64,000 nt of DNA, taken from NCBI RefSeq assembly GCF_002951615.1, contig NZ_CP019062.1:434001-498000 (forward strand), given 5' to 3'. Below the pieces are notes generated by a model. The model saw only the letters and a list, made by a program, of their open reading frames with translations, made no database searches and was not told the DNA's origin. This document shows positions 19,539 to 29,429 of the stretch, piece after piece; positions within the stretch are counted from its first letter, which is position 1, and the number at the start of each line of letters is the position of its first letter. This stretch comes from Rahnella sikkimica. Lineage in GTDB: Bacteria; Pseudomonadota; Gammaproteobacteria; Enterobacterales; Enterobacteriaceae. The position numbers and the translations under genes were made by a program.

Positions 19539-21236
19539 ATGAAAACGCTGCTGATGATAGACAGTTCGCTGGGACAGGCTCGCAGCCATCTGGCGAAAAA
19601 TTTGCTCGCTGCTGCTGCTGAGAAAGCAGGGCACCAGGTGGTCGAACAGGCCGCTGACGCTGAAGTCGTGATCGTGGCCGGTGAAACCGTACCCAATGAC
19701 GCGACGCTGATAGGTAAAAACGTTTATACCGGTGATGTGGCGGATGCTGTTCGCGATCCTCAGGCATTTCTGGCTCGCGCACTGACAGAAGCAAAACCTT
19801 ACGTGGCACCGGCTGTTGCGGTGTCTGCACCTGCCGCGGCGGCCGGTCCAAAACGTATTGTTGCCATCACCGCCTGCCCGACCGGCGTTGCGCATACTTT
19901 CATGGCGGCTGAAGCCATCGAAAGCGAAGCGAAAAAACGTGGCTGGTGGGTGAAAGTCGAAACCCGTGGTTCCGTCGGTGCCGGTAACGCCATCACGCCT
20001 GAAGAAGTGGCGGCGGCCGATCTGGTCATCGTTGCAGCTGACATCGAAGTGGATCTGGCGAAGTTTGCCGGTAAGCCGATGTACCGCACCTCTACCGGTC
20101 TGGCATTGAAAAAGACCAAGCAGGAACTGGATAAAGCACTGGTTGAAGCGGAAGTCTTTGCACCGAATGCACAGGGCGCAACGTCAACCGCGAAGAAGAA
20201 AGAAGCGGGCGGCACAGGCCCATACCGTCACCTGCTGACCGGCGTGTCTTACATGCTGCCGATGGTAGTGGCGGGCGGGTTGTGTATCGCGCTTTCCTTC
20301 GTTTTCGGTATCAAAGCGTTTGAAGTAAAAGGCACGCTGGCGGCCGCGCTGATGCAAATCGGTGGCGCTTCTGCCTTCGCGCTGATGGTTCCTGTTCTGG
20401 CGGGCTTTATTGCCTTCTCCATCGCTGACCGTCCTGGCCTGACGCCGGGTCTTATCGGCGGTATGTTAGCCGTGAGCACCGGTGCCGGTTTCCTTGGCGG
20501 TATCATTGCCGGTTTCCTGGCGGGTTACGTGGCGAAAGCCATCAGCGGCAAGCTGAAGTTACCGCAAAGTATGGAAGCCCTGAAACCTATCCTGATCATC
20601 CCGCTGGTGGCGAGTCTGATTACGGGTCTGGTGATGATTTATGTTGTCGGTACGCCGGTGGCAAAAATCATGGCAGGTCTGACTGCATGGCTGCAATCTC
20701 TGGGTACTGCGAACGCCGTACTGCTCGGCGCAATTCTCGGTGCGATGATGTGTACCGACATGGGTGGCCCGGTAAACAAAGCGGCTTACGCCTTCGGCGT
20801 CGCGTTGCTGAGTTCTTCCGTGTACGCACCGATGGCTGCCATCATGGCTGCCGGTATGGTGCCACCACTGGCGATGGGTCTGGCGACCTTGCTGGCGCGT
20901 AACAAGTTCGAGGAGAGTGAACGCGAAGGCGGTAAAGCGGCGCTGGTTCTGGGCCTGTGCTTTATCTCCGAAGGTGCAATTCCGTTCGCTGCCCGTGACC
21001 CGATGCGTGTTCTGCCGTGCTGTATCGCCGGTGGTGCGCTGACCGGTGCGTTGTCCATGGCATTCCATGCACAGCTGATGGCACCACACGGCGGTCTGTT
21101 TGTTCTGCTGATCCCTGGCGCAATCACCCCGGTGCTCGGTTACCTGGTGGCGATTATCGCCGGTACGGTTCTGGCGGGTGGCGCTTATGCGGTTCTGAAA
21201 CGTTCAGATGCGCAGCTGGCGGCTAAAGTAGCCTGA
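19539..21236 (+). CDS. fruA: Fructose-specific PTS permease FruA (EIIB'BC)
   Basis: FruA imports fructose and phosphorylates it at C1. It has 565 residues. A degenerate EIIB' domain lacks the Cys (about 1-90). The active EIIB domain has Cys113 in ITACPTGVAHT, and the EIIC membrane domain (about 225-560) has eight or more helices and the FISEGAIPF signature. AGGAGG precedes the ATG. It is the last gene of the operon, followed by a strong terminator that touches the large palindromic repeat. Confidence 0.96.
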   Translation: MKTLLMIDSSLGQARSHLAKNLLAAAAEKAGHQVVEQAADAEVVIVAGETVPNDATLIGKNVYTGDVADAVRDPQAFLARALTEAKPYVAPAVAVSAPAAAAGPKRIVAITACPTGVAHTFMAAEAIESEAKKRGWWVKVETRGSVGAGNAITPEEVAAADLVIVAADIEVDLAKFAGKPMYRTSTGLALKKTKQELDKALVEAEVFAPNAQGATSTAKKKEAGGTGPYRHLLTGVSYMLPMVVAGGLCIALSFVFGIKAFEVKGTLAAALMQIGGASAFALMVPVLAGFIAFSIADRPGLTPGLIGGMLAVSTGAGFLGGIIAGFLAGYVAKAISGKLKLPQSMEALKPILIIPLVASLITGLVMIYVVGTPVAKIMAGLTAWLQSLGTANAVLLGAILGAMMCTDMGGPVNKAAYAFGVALLSSSVYAPMAAIMAAGMVPPLAMGLATLLARNKFEESEREGGKAALVLGLCFISEGAIPFAARDPMRVLPCCIAGGALTGALSMAFHAQLMAPHGGLFVLLIPGAITPVLGYLVAIIAGTVLAGGAYAVLKRSDAQLAAKVA

Positions 21237-21260
21237 TCATTGCTGTTCAGCAGGTGAGAG

Positions 21261-21295
21261 AAGCGCGACTTAGAAATGAGTCGCGCTTTTTTTTT
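21261..21295 (+). terminator. Intrinsic terminator of fruBKA
   Basis: AAGCGCGACT pairs perfectly with AGTCGCGCTT around an eight-base loop and runs into nine T residues. Its T-tract merges with the tip of the large inverted repeat that follows. Confidence 0.95.
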
Positions 21296-22146
21296 GCAGA
21301 GAGCCGCTGCAAGTGACGGTCTTAAAGACTTGGATCGAGAAAGTTTCGGTTTTTCACTTGCAGTGAAGGCTGGATCGAGAAAATTTCGGTTTTTCATGTG
21401 CGGTGATCGCTTAGCGGCTGGCGCCGAAACCGAGCAGAGAGGAAAGTGCTTTTCCTCTCTGCACTCTCCTCGCTTTTTCACTGCGCGCTACCGCTCGCTG
21501 GCTATGTTTCAGGAACTCCTGCTATTGCCGCAAAATCCCGCCGCTGCGCGGTTCCCTGCACTCGGGTTACAAACCGCGCGAAAAGATACGCGGTTTTCCA
21601 CCTCTCGTTTCGACGTGATTTTTGAAAGCGGCTGGAGGCTTTTTTTATAGATAACAGTAAGTTGGTTTGCTCCTCACCCTGCGAAGGGGGAGGTTGGGAG
21701 GGGGTTTAGCAGACCACTGAGCCGCTAAAACCAACACCCCATCCCGACCTTCCCCTCGTGAGAGGTGAAGGAGCAAAGCAAAAAAATCGGTATTGGACTT
21801 TCGATTGATATAGCCATTGGCCGCTTTCAAAAAGCATGCTGAATTACATAGCCTTGGCCGCTTTCAGAAAGCTTGCTGAATGAGTGTTTCGAGACCGAAA
21901 GGCTCGAAGACCGAAATGAAGGCACCGCGCAGCGGCAAGTTTTCGCGGCAATAGCTGTGGCACCTGAAACATAGCCAGCGAGCGGTAGCGCGCAGTTAAA
22001 AAAGCGTGGGAGATCAAAGAGGGAGGCGCTTTTCCTCCCTCTTTGTCGGTTTCGGCACCCGACGCTGAGCGATCACCGCCATTGATAAATCGAAATCGTC
22101 TCGATCCAAGCCTTTAAGGCCGCCACTTGCAGCGGCTATCTGCAAA
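21292..22146. repeat. Large palindromic intergenic repeat, copy A (between fruA and nfo)
   Basis: About 855 non-coding bases form an imperfect palindrome: a left arm (about 21292-21648), a GC-rich core and an inverted right arm (about 21805-22146). The tips match at 22 of 23 bases (TTTGCAGAGAGCCGCTGCAA at left, its complement with one change at right). Shared arm blocks include GAGAAAATTTCGG, GTGATCGC, GCCGAAACCGA, CGCTCGCTGGCTATGTTTC, ATTGCCGC and GCTGCGCGG. Each arm carries a perfect 12-bp hairpin of different sequence: GCAGAGAGGAAA / TTTCCTCTCTGC at 21434-21462 and CAAAGAGGGAGG / CCTCCCTCTTTG at 22015-22045. It fills the whole gap between the fruA terminator and the nfo stop codon. Confidence 0.9.
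21664..21779. repeat. GC-rich core module of repeat copy A
   Basis: A 115-base module bounded by TTTGCTCCTC and GAGGTGAAGGAGCAAA, with internal C- and G-rich stems (GCGAAGGGGGAGG, GGGAGGGGGTTTAGCAG, CAACACCCCATCCCGACC). It is nearly identical to the core of copy B. It is also found in opposite orientation between ybiB and yjdM, so it behaves as an independent repeat nested in the arms. Confidence 0.85.
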
Positions 22147-22147
22147 T

Positions 22148-23005
22148 TTAAGCCGCGACTTCAGCCGCCGCCTCCCCCTTTAACCACGCGATCTCATCTT
22201 TCCAGATCTCCGGATCAACCGTCTCGAGGATCATCGGGATACCGTCAAACCGCGCGTCGCGCATCATCCAGCTGAACACTGTATTGCCAATGTTTCCCTG
22301 ACCGAGGCTGTGATGGCGGTCGACGCGGCTGTTGAATTCGCTTTTCGCATCGTTGAGATGCATACCGCGCAGGTACTTAAACCCGACGACGTCTTCGAAA
22401 TGTTTGAAGGTATTTTCACACCCTTCAATGGTACGCAGATCGTAACCGGCGGCGAAGGCGTGGCAGGTATCGATGCAGACACCGACCCGGCTTTTGTCTT
22501 CGACGCCATCAATGATCTTCGCCAGATGCTCGAAGCGGAAACCCAGATTGCTGCCCTGACCGGCGGTGTTTTCGATGACAGCGGTGACGCCTTGCGTCTG
22601 TGCCAGCGCGATGTTCAGGGATTCGGAAATGCGTTCGAGACATTTGTCTTCGTCGATTTGCATCAGGTGGCTGCCCGGATGGAAATTCAGCAGCGAAAGG
22701 CCGAGCTGTTCGCAACGTTGCAGCTCATCGAGAAAGGCTTCGCGGGATTTTTCCAGCGCTTCGGTGACCGGATGGCCGAGGTTAATCAGATAGCTGTCAT
22801 GCGGCAAAATCTGGTTGCTCTGATAACCGTATTTTTCACAGGCTATTTTGAATTTTTCGATAACGTCTTCCGGCAACGGTGCCGCTTTCCACTGACGCTG
22901 GTTCTTGGTGAAAAGCGCAAAAGCCGTGGCTTCCAGCTCGTGTGCCCGCAGCACGGCCTGATCGACGCCGCCCGCAGCACTCACGTGTGCTCCTATAAAC
23001 TTCAT
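22148..23005 (-). CDS. nfo: Endonuclease IV (AP endonuclease) Nfo
   Basis: Nfo cleaves DNA 5' to abasic sites and repairs oxidative 3' ends, using three metal ions in a TIM barrel. It has 285 residues, identical to E. coli. Family motifs include [12 protein letters not shown] at the N-terminus, [41 protein letters not shown] and [20 protein letters not shown] precedes the ATG. The stop codon abuts repeat copy A. The neighbour yeiH is the same as in E. coli. Confidence 0.96.
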   Translation of the reverse strand: MKFIGAHVSAAGGVDQAVLRAHELEATAFALFTKNQRQWKAAPLPEDVIEKFKIACEKYGYQSNQILPHDSYLINLGHPVTEALEKSREAFLDELQRCEQLGLSLLNFHPGSHLMQIDEDKCLERISESLNIALAQTQGVTAVIENTAGQGSNLGFRFEHLAKIIDGVEDKSRVGVCIDTCHAFAAGYDLRTIEGCENTFKHFEDVVGFKYLRGMHLNDAKSEFNSRVDRHHSLGQGNIGNTVFSWMMRDARFDGIPMILETVDPEIWKDEIAWLKGEAAAEVAA

Positions 23006-23045
23006 TTCCGCTCCTCATTTATTCTTCATCTAAGCAGGAATGATA

Positions 23046-23066
23046 GCGCCTGCACAGGGCAGGCGC
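23046..23066 (-). terminator. Hairpin between yeiH and nfo
   Basis: GCGCCTGC pairs with GCAGGCGC across a short loop in the gap between yeiH and nfo. No T-run follows on the minus strand, so it may only modulate read-through or stabilise RNA ends. Confidence 0.4.
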
Positions 23067-23093
23067 AGCAGAGAAGTGTTAAAACCCGCAACA

Positions 23094-24194
23094 TTAGCCA
23101 AAAAGGTGATGAACCAGCTCGTTGATGCCCGCACCGCCGGCAATCAGCCAGACAAACAATATCGCCGCCAGCAGCATCGGTTTCAGCCCCGCCTGACGCA
23201 GTGCGCTGATGTGCGTTGTCAGGCCCAACGCTGCCATCGCCATCGCGAGCAGCACGGTGTCGAGCGTGATGAGCTGTGGGATCCAGCTGTGCGGCAGAAT
23301 ATCCAGCGAGTTGAACGCTGCCACCAGAATGAACATCAGCGCGAACCACGGAATGGTGATATTACGTAAACCTGATTTCTCACCGGCTTCTTTCACACCT
23401 TTACCGCGGGCAATCCAGCCGGATAACAGCAGCAGGAACGGAGCCAGCATCATGACGCGGATCATCTTGGCAATCACCGCCGCGTTTTCAGCGTCCGGGC
23501 TGACCCCCTGACCAGCGGCAACCACCTGCGCGACTTCATGCACCGTCGAACCGGTATAAATACCGAACTGTGCAGCGGTGAAGTTCACCCAGTGATAATG
23601 CGCGTTAAGCTGCCATAACCACGGATACAGGAAGATGGCGGCGGTGCCGAAAATGACCACGGTGGCGACCGCGACCGTGACTTTTTCCGCTTTGGCGTCG
23701 AGCACCGGCTCTGTCGCCATCACGGCGGCTGCGCCACAAATACTGCTGCCTGCGCCGATGAGCATCGAGGTATCGCGGTCTAATTTAAACACGCGTTGTC
23801 CCAGCCAGCAGGCCAGCGCGAAGGTGGAACACAGCATCATGGCGTCAATCAGAATGCCGGTTGCGCCGACGTCAGCGATTTGCGCGAACGTCAGCCGCAG
23901 GCCGTAAAGAATGATGCCGAGCCGTAACAGGCGCTGCTTTGCCAGCGTGACGCCTTCCTCGCACCATGGCCGGGCGGCAGGATAAAACGTATTGCCGATA
24001 ACCATGCCGATAACAATCGCCAGCGTCAGTGCACTGAGCCCGAGCTGGCTCAGTGCCGGAAAGTCGCTCAGCCAGACGGCCATTGCGGTAATGACGCCGG
24101 TCAGCGCCAGGCCGGGAATGACACGGCTGAACCGCAGCGGTTGCGGAACGGTATTTTTGAGCGCGTCGCGCTTATTGAGCGGCAATGTATGCAT
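23094..24194 (-). CDS. yeiH: YeiH family putative sulfate exporter / membrane protein
   Basis: This inner-membrane protein has 366 residues and about ten to eleven helices. It belongs to the UPF0324 (PSE, putative sulfate exporter) family. Recognisable stretches are LRLGIILYGLRLTFAQIADVG, GAGSSICGAAAV and STVHEVAQVVAAG. It diverges from the LysR regulator yeiE, which is its likely controller, as in E. coli. GAGGAAACG precedes the ATG. The substrate is not firmly established. Confidence 0.9.
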   Translation of the reverse strand: MHTLPLNKRDALKNTVPQPLRFSRVIPGLALTGVITAMAVWLSDFPALSQLGLSALTLAIVIGMVIGNTFYPAARPWCEEGVTLAKQRLLRLGIILYGLRLTFAQIADVGATGILIDAMMLCSTFALACWLGQRVFKLDRDTSMLIGAGSSICGAAAVMATEPVLDAKAEKVTVAVATVVIFGTAAIFLYPWLWQLNAHYHWVNFTAAQFGIYTGSTVHEVAQVVAAGQGVSPDAENAAVIAKMIRVMMLAPFLLLLSGWIARGKGVKEAGEKSGLRNITIPWFALMFILVAAFNSLDILPHSWIPQLITLDTVLLAMAMAALGLTTHISALRQAGLKPMLLAAILFVWLIAGGAGINELVHHLFG

Positions 24195-24438
24195 CGTCGT
24201 TTCCTCATCTCAGGAGTGATGCGATAAGGCTACGCCGTGCTTATATAAAAATGAAATTGATTATAACTTTATAACCTATCTGTAAAACTGGTATAGAATG
24301 CGCTGAAAACCGGGGCCGGAATGGTCGCCCCAATCTCCGTGTCTATACTTATAAAAGAGAAAGCGTGCGTTATGCGGCGGTTTTTCTTCTGAACCAATTT
24401 CTTGACGCCGTAAGGCGCGTGAGGATAGCGGGACATTT

Positions 24439-25308
24439 ATGCACATAACATTGCGACAACTTGAAGTTTTCGCCGAGGTGCTGAAAAGCGGGTCAACCAC
24501 GCAGGCGTCGGTTGTGCTTTCATTATCACAATCCGCTGTGAGTGCCGCACTGGCTGATATCGAAGGGCAACTTGGCGTGCAGTTATTTGACCGTGTCGGT
24601 AAGCGGCTGGTGATTAATGAGCATGGGCGTCTGCTATACCCGAAAGCGCTGGCGCTGCTCGAACAGGCGGGCGAAATCGAACGTTTGTTTAATCACGACA
24701 ACGGCTCGCTGCGCATCGGGGCCAGCAGCACCATCGGCAATTACATGTTGCCCGCGATGATTGCGGATTACCGGCTGGACTTCCCGCATACGCCGCTGGA
24801 ACTCAACGTGGGTAACACCAACGACGTGATTAACGCCGTCTCTGATTTTCGTGTCGATCTGGGCCTTATCGAAGGACCGTGCCAGTTGCCGGAACTGATC
24901 ACCCAGCCGTGGCTGGATGACGAACTGGTGGTGTTTGTTGCGCCGGAAAATCCGCTGGCAGGGCAGACGGTGACACTGGAAGTGCTGGCGCGTGAACCGT
25001 GGATTTTGCGTGAACGCGGTTCCGGCACGCGCGAAGTGCTGGATCACCTGTTGTTGCCGCAGTTACCCGATTTCAACCTGATCATGGAGCTGGGAAATTC
25101 CGAGGCTATCAAGCACGCGGTGCGTCACGGAATTGGCATCAGCTGCCTGTCGCGCCGTGTGATTGCCGAGCAACTGAGCAGTGGTTCTCTGGTCGAAATC
25201 CGGCTGCCGGTTGCGCCGCTGGTGCGCAAGCTTTACCTCATTCATCACCGCCAGAAACACATCTCCAACGCCTTATCACGGTTTTTAACCTATTGTCGCG
25301 AATCCTGA
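24439..25308 (+). CDS. yeiE: LysR-family regulator YeiE
   Basis: This 289-residue LysR protein has an N-terminal helix-turn-helix ([27 protein letters not shown]) and a periplasmic-binding-like effector domain. It is divergent from yeiH across a 244-base gap that should hold both promoters. In E. coli and relatives YeiE has been linked to sulfite or lysine-related control and iron homeostasis; which applies here cannot be read from sequence. lysP lies downstream on the same strand with its own leader. Confidence 0.92.
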   Translation: MHITLRQLEVFAEVLKSGSTTQASVVLSLSQSAVSAALADIEGQLGVQLFDRVGKRLVINEHGRLLYPKALALLEQAGEIERLFNHDNGSLRIGASSTIGNYMLPAMIADYRLDFPHTPLELNVGNTNDVINAVSDFRVDLGLIEGPCQLPELITQPWLDDELVVFVAPENPLAGQTVTLEVLAREPWILRERGSGTREVLDHLLLPQLPDFNLIMELGNSEAIKHAVRHGIGISCLSRRVIAEQLSSGSLVEIRLPVAPLVRKLYLIHHRQKHISNALSRFLTYCRES

Positions 25309-25442
25309 TTACGGTCTTTCACTAATGATCCACGGCCAGTTATGAAGGTGTCTTATAACAGGTCGTTCCTGCTATTCAGAGCGGCAGGTTTTGCTACAAT
25401 CCGCGCTTAAATTTTATAATGACGAGCGGATATAGGGTAAAA

Positions 25443-26918
25443 ATGGCTCAACAACCTACAAAAAATACGCAGGTGGCTCCCACACTGCGTCGCGAGCTCA
25501 AGGCACGTCACTTAACGATGATCGCCATCGGCGGTTCAATTGGTACGGGTTTATTTGTCGCCTCCGGCGCGACAGTTTCACAGGCAGGTCCGGGCGGCGC
25601 ACTGCTGTCCTACGCACTGATCGGCATCATGGTTTACTTCCTGATGACCAGCCTCGGTGAACTCGCGGCATTCATGCCGGTGTCCGGTTCATTCTCCACG
25701 TATGGCTCCCGTTATGTAGAAGAAGGTTTCGGTTTCGCACTGGGCTGGAACTACTGGTACAACTGGGCGGTGACCATCGCCGTTGACCTCGTGGCCTCGC
25801 AGCTGGTGATGAACTACTGGTTCCCGGACACGCCGGGCTGGATCTGGAGCGCCTTGTTCCTCGGTCTGATTTTCCTGCTTAACTACATTTCCGTACGCGG
25901 TTTCGGCGAAGCGGAATACTGGTTCTCGCTGATCAAAGTGGTCACGGTCATCATCTTCATCGCCGTGGGCGTGCTGATGATCACCGGCATTATGCGCGGT
26001 GCAGAAACCGCGGGCTGGCACAACTGGACTATCGGTGATGCGCCGTTCGCAGGCGGATTTGCCTCGATGATAGGCGTGGCGATGATCGTCGGTTTCTCCT
26101 TCCAGGGAACCGAACTGATTGGCGTGGCCGCCGGTGAATCCGAAAATCCGGGCAAAAATATCCCGCGTGCGGTGCGTCAGGTTTTCTGGCGTATCCTGCT
26201 GTTCTATATTCTGGCGATTCTGGTCATCAGCCTGATCATTCCTTACACCGATCCAAGCTTGCTGCGTAACGAAGTCGGCGATATCGCCGTCAGCCCGTTC
26301 ACGCTGGTGTTCCGTAATGCCGGTCTGTTGTCCGCTGCTGCGGTGATGAACGCCGTGATCCTGACCGCAGTGCTCTCTGCCGGTAACTCAGGCATGTACG
26401 CGTCAACCCGTATGCTGTTCACGCTGGCCAGCGAAGGCAAAGCGCCGCGTATTTTTGCCAAACTGTCGAAAGGCGGCGTGCCGCGCAATGCACTTTACGC
26501 CACCACCATCGTGGCCGCGCTGTGCTTCCTGAGTTCAATGTTTGGTAATCAGACCGTTTACCTGTGGCTGCTGAACACGTCCGGTATGACGGGCTTTATT
26601 GCCTGGCTGGGTATTGCGGTGAGCCATTACCGTTTCCGTCGCGGCTATGTGTCACAAGGTCTTGACCTGAAAAAACTGCCTTATCTGTCCGGTTTCTTCC
26701 CGTTCGGCCCGGTCTTTGCGTTTGTATTGTGTCTGATCATCACGCTGGGTCAGAACTATCAGGCGTTCCTGAAAGATACTATTGACTGGGGCGGCGTTAC
26801 GGCGACGTACATCGGTCTGCCACTGTTCCTGATCATCTGGTTTGGCTACAAGCTGACCAAAGGCACCAAAGTGGTGAAATACAGCGAAATGGAATTCCCG
26901 GAACACGTTGATAAATAA
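25443..26918 (+). CDS. lysP: Lysine-specific permease LysP
   Basis: This APC-family proton-coupled lysine importer, and lysine sensor for CadC in E. coli, has 491 residues and twelve helices. The family motif near helix 1 is LRRELKARHLTMIAIGGSIGTG, and GWNYWYNWAVTIAVDLVA is characteristic. I used the ATG preceded by AGGG at five bases (MAQQPTKN). A longer frame from 25419 lacks a ribosome site. It is followed by a strong terminator, so it is a single-gene unit. Confidence 0.95.
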   Translation: MAQQPTKNTQVAPTLRRELKARHLTMIAIGGSIGTGLFVASGATVSQAGPGGALLSYALIGIMVYFLMTSLGELAAFMPVSGSFSTYGSRYVEEGFGFALGWNYWYNWAVTIAVDLVASQLVMNYWFPDTPGWIWSALFLGLIFLLNYISVRGFGEAEYWFSLIKVVTVIIFIAVGVLMITGIMRGAETAGWHNWTIGDAPFAGGFASMIGVAMIVGFSFQGTELIGVAAGESENPGKNIPRAVRQVFWRILLFYILAILVISLIIPYTDPSLLRNEVGDIAVSPFTLVFRNAGLLSAAAVMNAVILTAVLSAGNSGMYASTRMLFTLASEGKAPRIFAKLSKGGVPRNALYATTIVAALCFLSSMFGNQTVYLWLLNTSGMTGFIAWLGIAVSHYRFRRGYVSQGLDLKKLPYLSGFFPFGPVFAFVLCLIITLGQNYQAFLKDTIDWGGVTATYIGLPLFLIIWFGYKLTKGTKVVKYSEMEFPEHVDK

Positions 26919-26946
26919 CTGACCGGATCGGCTATTTTGTTGCGAA

Positions 26947-26972
26947 GGCGGAGCGCAGGCTCCGCTTTTTTT
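26947..26972 (+). terminator. Intrinsic terminator of lysP
   Basis: GCGGAGC pairs with GCTCCGC around a four-base loop and is followed by seven T residues, about 30 bases after the lysP stop. Confidence 0.93.
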
Positions 26973-27061
26973 ATGCCTTTCTTTCCGTAATGCTTTGTTA
27001 CTTCAGCCCTGTTTCCCCGCGCCCGATCTCTCTGTAACCTTGATAGGTTCTGTAAACTGCA

Positions 27062-27080
27062 TTGATAATCGTTATCATTT
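27062..27080. promoter_or_regulatory. Fur box upstream of the siderophore ABC operon
   Basis: TTGATAATCGTTATCATTT contains the palindrome TGATAATCGTTATCA, close to the Fur consensus, 50 bases before the binding-protein gene. It predicts iron-repressed expression of the three ABC genes and possibly cirA. Confidence 0.85.
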
Positions 27081-27129
27081 CTTTTATTGTTAGCCTCACT
27101 TCAGGGAAACGTAAAGGAATCGGAAGAAG

Positions 27130-28305
27130 ATGAATTATCAGCAGAATTTTATCGGTACGCTGTTCAGTAAACGAATTGCTGGCGGATTATTAGGATGTGC
27201 ACTCGGCATGTTGAGCCTGAGCGCTCAGGCGGTGACGGTCACGGATATCGCCGGTAGAACGGTCACGGTGCCGGATGACGTGCAGCGCGTAGTGCTGGGA
27301 GAAGGGCGTTTATTCTTTGCCGTTTCCCTGCTCGAAGGCCAGAAGCCGTTCGACCGTATTGTGGGCTGGCAGGGCGATTTCCGTAAGCTCGATCCGCAAA
27401 CGTACGCGACGTATCAGGCGAAATTCCCGCAGATAGACAAAATCCCGCTGATCGGTAACACCAGCGCGGACAGCATCAGTCCGGAAAAAGTGCTGACGCT
27501 AAATCCGCAGTTAGCGATTTTTGGTTTGTCGGGCCACGGGCCGGGCAAAGAAAGCGCGCTGGTGACACAGTTGCAGAAAGCCGGTGTGCCGGTGGTTTTT
27601 GTGGATTTCCGCACGTCGCCGCTGAAAAATACCCTGCCGAGCATGGAATTGCTGGGCAAAGTGCTGAACCGCGAAAAACAGGCGCAGGACTATATCCGCT
27701 TTTATCAGGACAACATCAAACGCGTCACCGAGGTGACCAAAGACATTCCTGAGCAGGATAAGCCGAAAGTTTTTATCGAATTACGCGCCTCAACCGCGGA
27801 TGAATGTTGCCGTTCTGCCGGTAAAGGCAACATGGGTGATTTTATCGATCAGGCGGGTGGGGTTAATATTGCCAAACCGTTGCTGCCGGGGCCGCTGGGT
27901 CTGGTCAATCTCGAAAAAGTGATTGCGGCGCAGCCGGATGTTTATCTGGTCAGCGGCGGCGGGAAACCGGCAAAAGCGGGCGATCCTGCGCCAACCGGTT
28001 TAGTGCTCGGCGCACAGACCACGCCGGAAGAAGCGCGTGCCAGCCTGACGCCGCTGTTGCAGCGTAAAGGCATCAGCACGCTGAAAGCCGTGGAAGATGG
28101 CCGCAGTGTTGGCATCTGGCACAATTATTACAACTCGCCGTATAACGTGCTGGCCGTGCAGGTTTTTGCCAAAGCGTTTTATCCGGCGAAGTTTGCGGAT
28201 TTGGATCCGCAGGAAACGCAGAAACAACTTTATAAGCAGTTCCTTGCCGTGGAACCGACAGGCACTTACTGGACGGACTCGGTTAAACCGGAAAGCGGGA
28301 AGTAA
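27130..28305 (+). CDS. Iron-siderophore ABC importer, periplasmic binding protein
   Basis: This 391-residue precursor has a signal peptide ending near LSAQA and a class III (BtuF/FecB-like) binding fold. The start of the mature protein reads VTDIAGRTVTVPDDVQRVVLGEGR, typical of ferric-siderophore binding proteins. An unusual Cys pair occurs in DECCRSAGKGNMGDFID, a segment seen in a subset of this family. A Fur box lies upstream and permease and ATPase genes follow, so Fe(III)-chelate uptake is well supported. The ligand cannot be named. The operon is inserted between lysP and cirA, which are neighbours in E. coli. Confidence 0.87.
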   Translation: MNYQQNFIGTLFSKRIAGGLLGCALGMLSLSAQAVTVTDIAGRTVTVPDDVQRVVLGEGRLFFAVSLLEGQKPFDRIVGWQGDFRKLDPQTYATYQAKFPQIDKIPLIGNTSADSISPEKVLTLNPQLAIFGLSGHGPGKESALVTQLQKAGVPVVFVDFRTSPLKNTLPSMELLGKVLNREKQAQDYIRFYQDNIKRVTEVTKDIPEQDKPKVFIELRASTADECCRSAGKGNMGDFIDQAGGVNIAKPLLPGPLGLVNLEKVIAAQPDVYLVSGGGKPAKAGDPAPTGLVLGAQTTPEEARASLTPLLQRKGISTLKAVEDGRSVGIWHNYYNSPYNVLAVQVFAKAFYPAKFADLDPQETQKQLYKQFLAVEPTGTYWTDSVKPESGK

Positions 28306-28346
28306 TTCCGCCGTCAGTTTTTACGTTAAAGAGACAGAAGCGAATC

Positions 28347-29429
28347 ATGAGTACAACGACCGAACCCGCGCTGGCGGTGAAAGCCAATACCGACGACAGC
28401 GTGATGGGGCGATATCAGAATATCGTCCGCCGCCGTCTGTTCATCATGCTGATCCTGGTGCTGGCGATTATCGTCTCACTGGTGATTGATTTCATTATGG
28501 GGCCGTCGGGGTTGTCACTCGGTACGCTGTGGAAAACGCTGTTTGACGCAGCGTCGGCGGATCCGGGCACGCGGGTGATTGTCTGGGATATCCGTATGCC
28601 TTACGCGCTGATGGCGGTGGCGGTGGGGATGTCTCTGGGTCTGGCGGGTGCAGAAATGCAAACCATCCTGAACAACCCGCTGGCCAGCCCGTTTACGCTG
28701 GGGGTTTCTTCTGCGGCGGCGTTCGGCGCGGCACTGGCTATCGTGCTCGGTATCGGTATTCCGGGGATCCCGGATCAATGGTTTATCTCCGCAAACGCCT
28801 TTATCTTTGCGCTGCTCGCCGCGCTGATGCTTGACGGCATCACCCGATGGACGCGCGTCGCCAGTTCCGGCGTGGTGCTGTTTGGTATCGCGCTGGTCTT
28901 TACCTTCAACGCACTGGTTTCACTGATGCAGTTCATCGCCACCGAAGACACCTTACAGGGCTTAGTTTTCTGGACGATGGGCAGCCTGGCGCGTGCGTCG
29001 TGGGTGAAACTGGGCGTGATGTTGCTGGCGTTTCTGATTTTACTGCCGTGGTCGATGATGAGCGCGTGGAAGCTGACTGCGCTGCGTCTGGGTGAAGATC
29101 GCGCGGTGAGTTTTGGTATCGACGTGCGCCGTTTACGTCTGGGCACGTTGCTGCGTATCAGTATTCTTTCCGCGCTGGCGGTGGCGTTTGTCGGGCCGAT
29201 TGGTTTTATCGGGCTGGTCGCGCCGCACATTGCGCGCCTGATGTTCGGCGAAGATCACCGTTTCTATCTGCCGGCGAGTGCGCTGATTGGTGCGCTGGTG
29301 CTGTCGATGGCGTCGGTGGCGTCTAAAAATCTGGTGCCGGGCGTCATTATTCCGGTGGGTATCGTCACCTCGCTGGTCGGCGTGCCGTTCTTCCTCAGCA
29401 TTATTCTTCGTCACAGGGGGAACGTCTGA
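28347..29429 (+). CDS. Iron-siderophore ABC importer, FecCD-type permease
   Basis: This 360-residue inner-membrane permease of the BtuC/FecCD family has about ten helices. Family marks are WDIRMPYALMAVAVGMSLGLAGAEMQTILNNPLASPFTLGVSSAAAFGAALA and, near the end, GFIGLVAPHIARLMFGEDHR, the coupling region to the ATPase. One permease gene implies a homodimeric channel. It lies 41 bases after the binding-protein gene, and its stop overlaps the ATPase start (TGATG). Confidence 0.92.
   Translation: MSTTTEPALAVKANTDDSVMGRYQNIVRRRLFIMLILVLAIIVSLVIDFIMGPSGLSLGTLWKTLFDAASADPGTRVIVWDIRMPYALMAVAVGMSLGLAGAEMQTILNNPLASPFTLGVSSAAAFGAALAIVLGIGIPGIPDQWFISANAFIFALLAALMLDGITRWTRVASSGVVLFGIALVFTFNALVSLMQFIATEDTLQGLVFWTMGSLARASWVKLGVMLLAFLILLPWSMMSAWKLTALRLGEDRAVSFGIDVRRLRLGTLLRISILSALAVAFVGPIGFIGLVAPHIARLMFGEDHRFYLPASALIGALVLSMASVASKNLVPGVIIPVGIVTSLVGVPFFLSIILRHRGNV

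Noticed and set aside
21185..21650. Open frames inside repeat copy A giving peptides such as ESFGFSLAV and GKCFSSLHSPRFF, with look-alikes in copies B and D
   Set aside because: Similarity follows from DNA conservation of the arms. Frames exist on both strands and break at indels, and none has a ribosome site.
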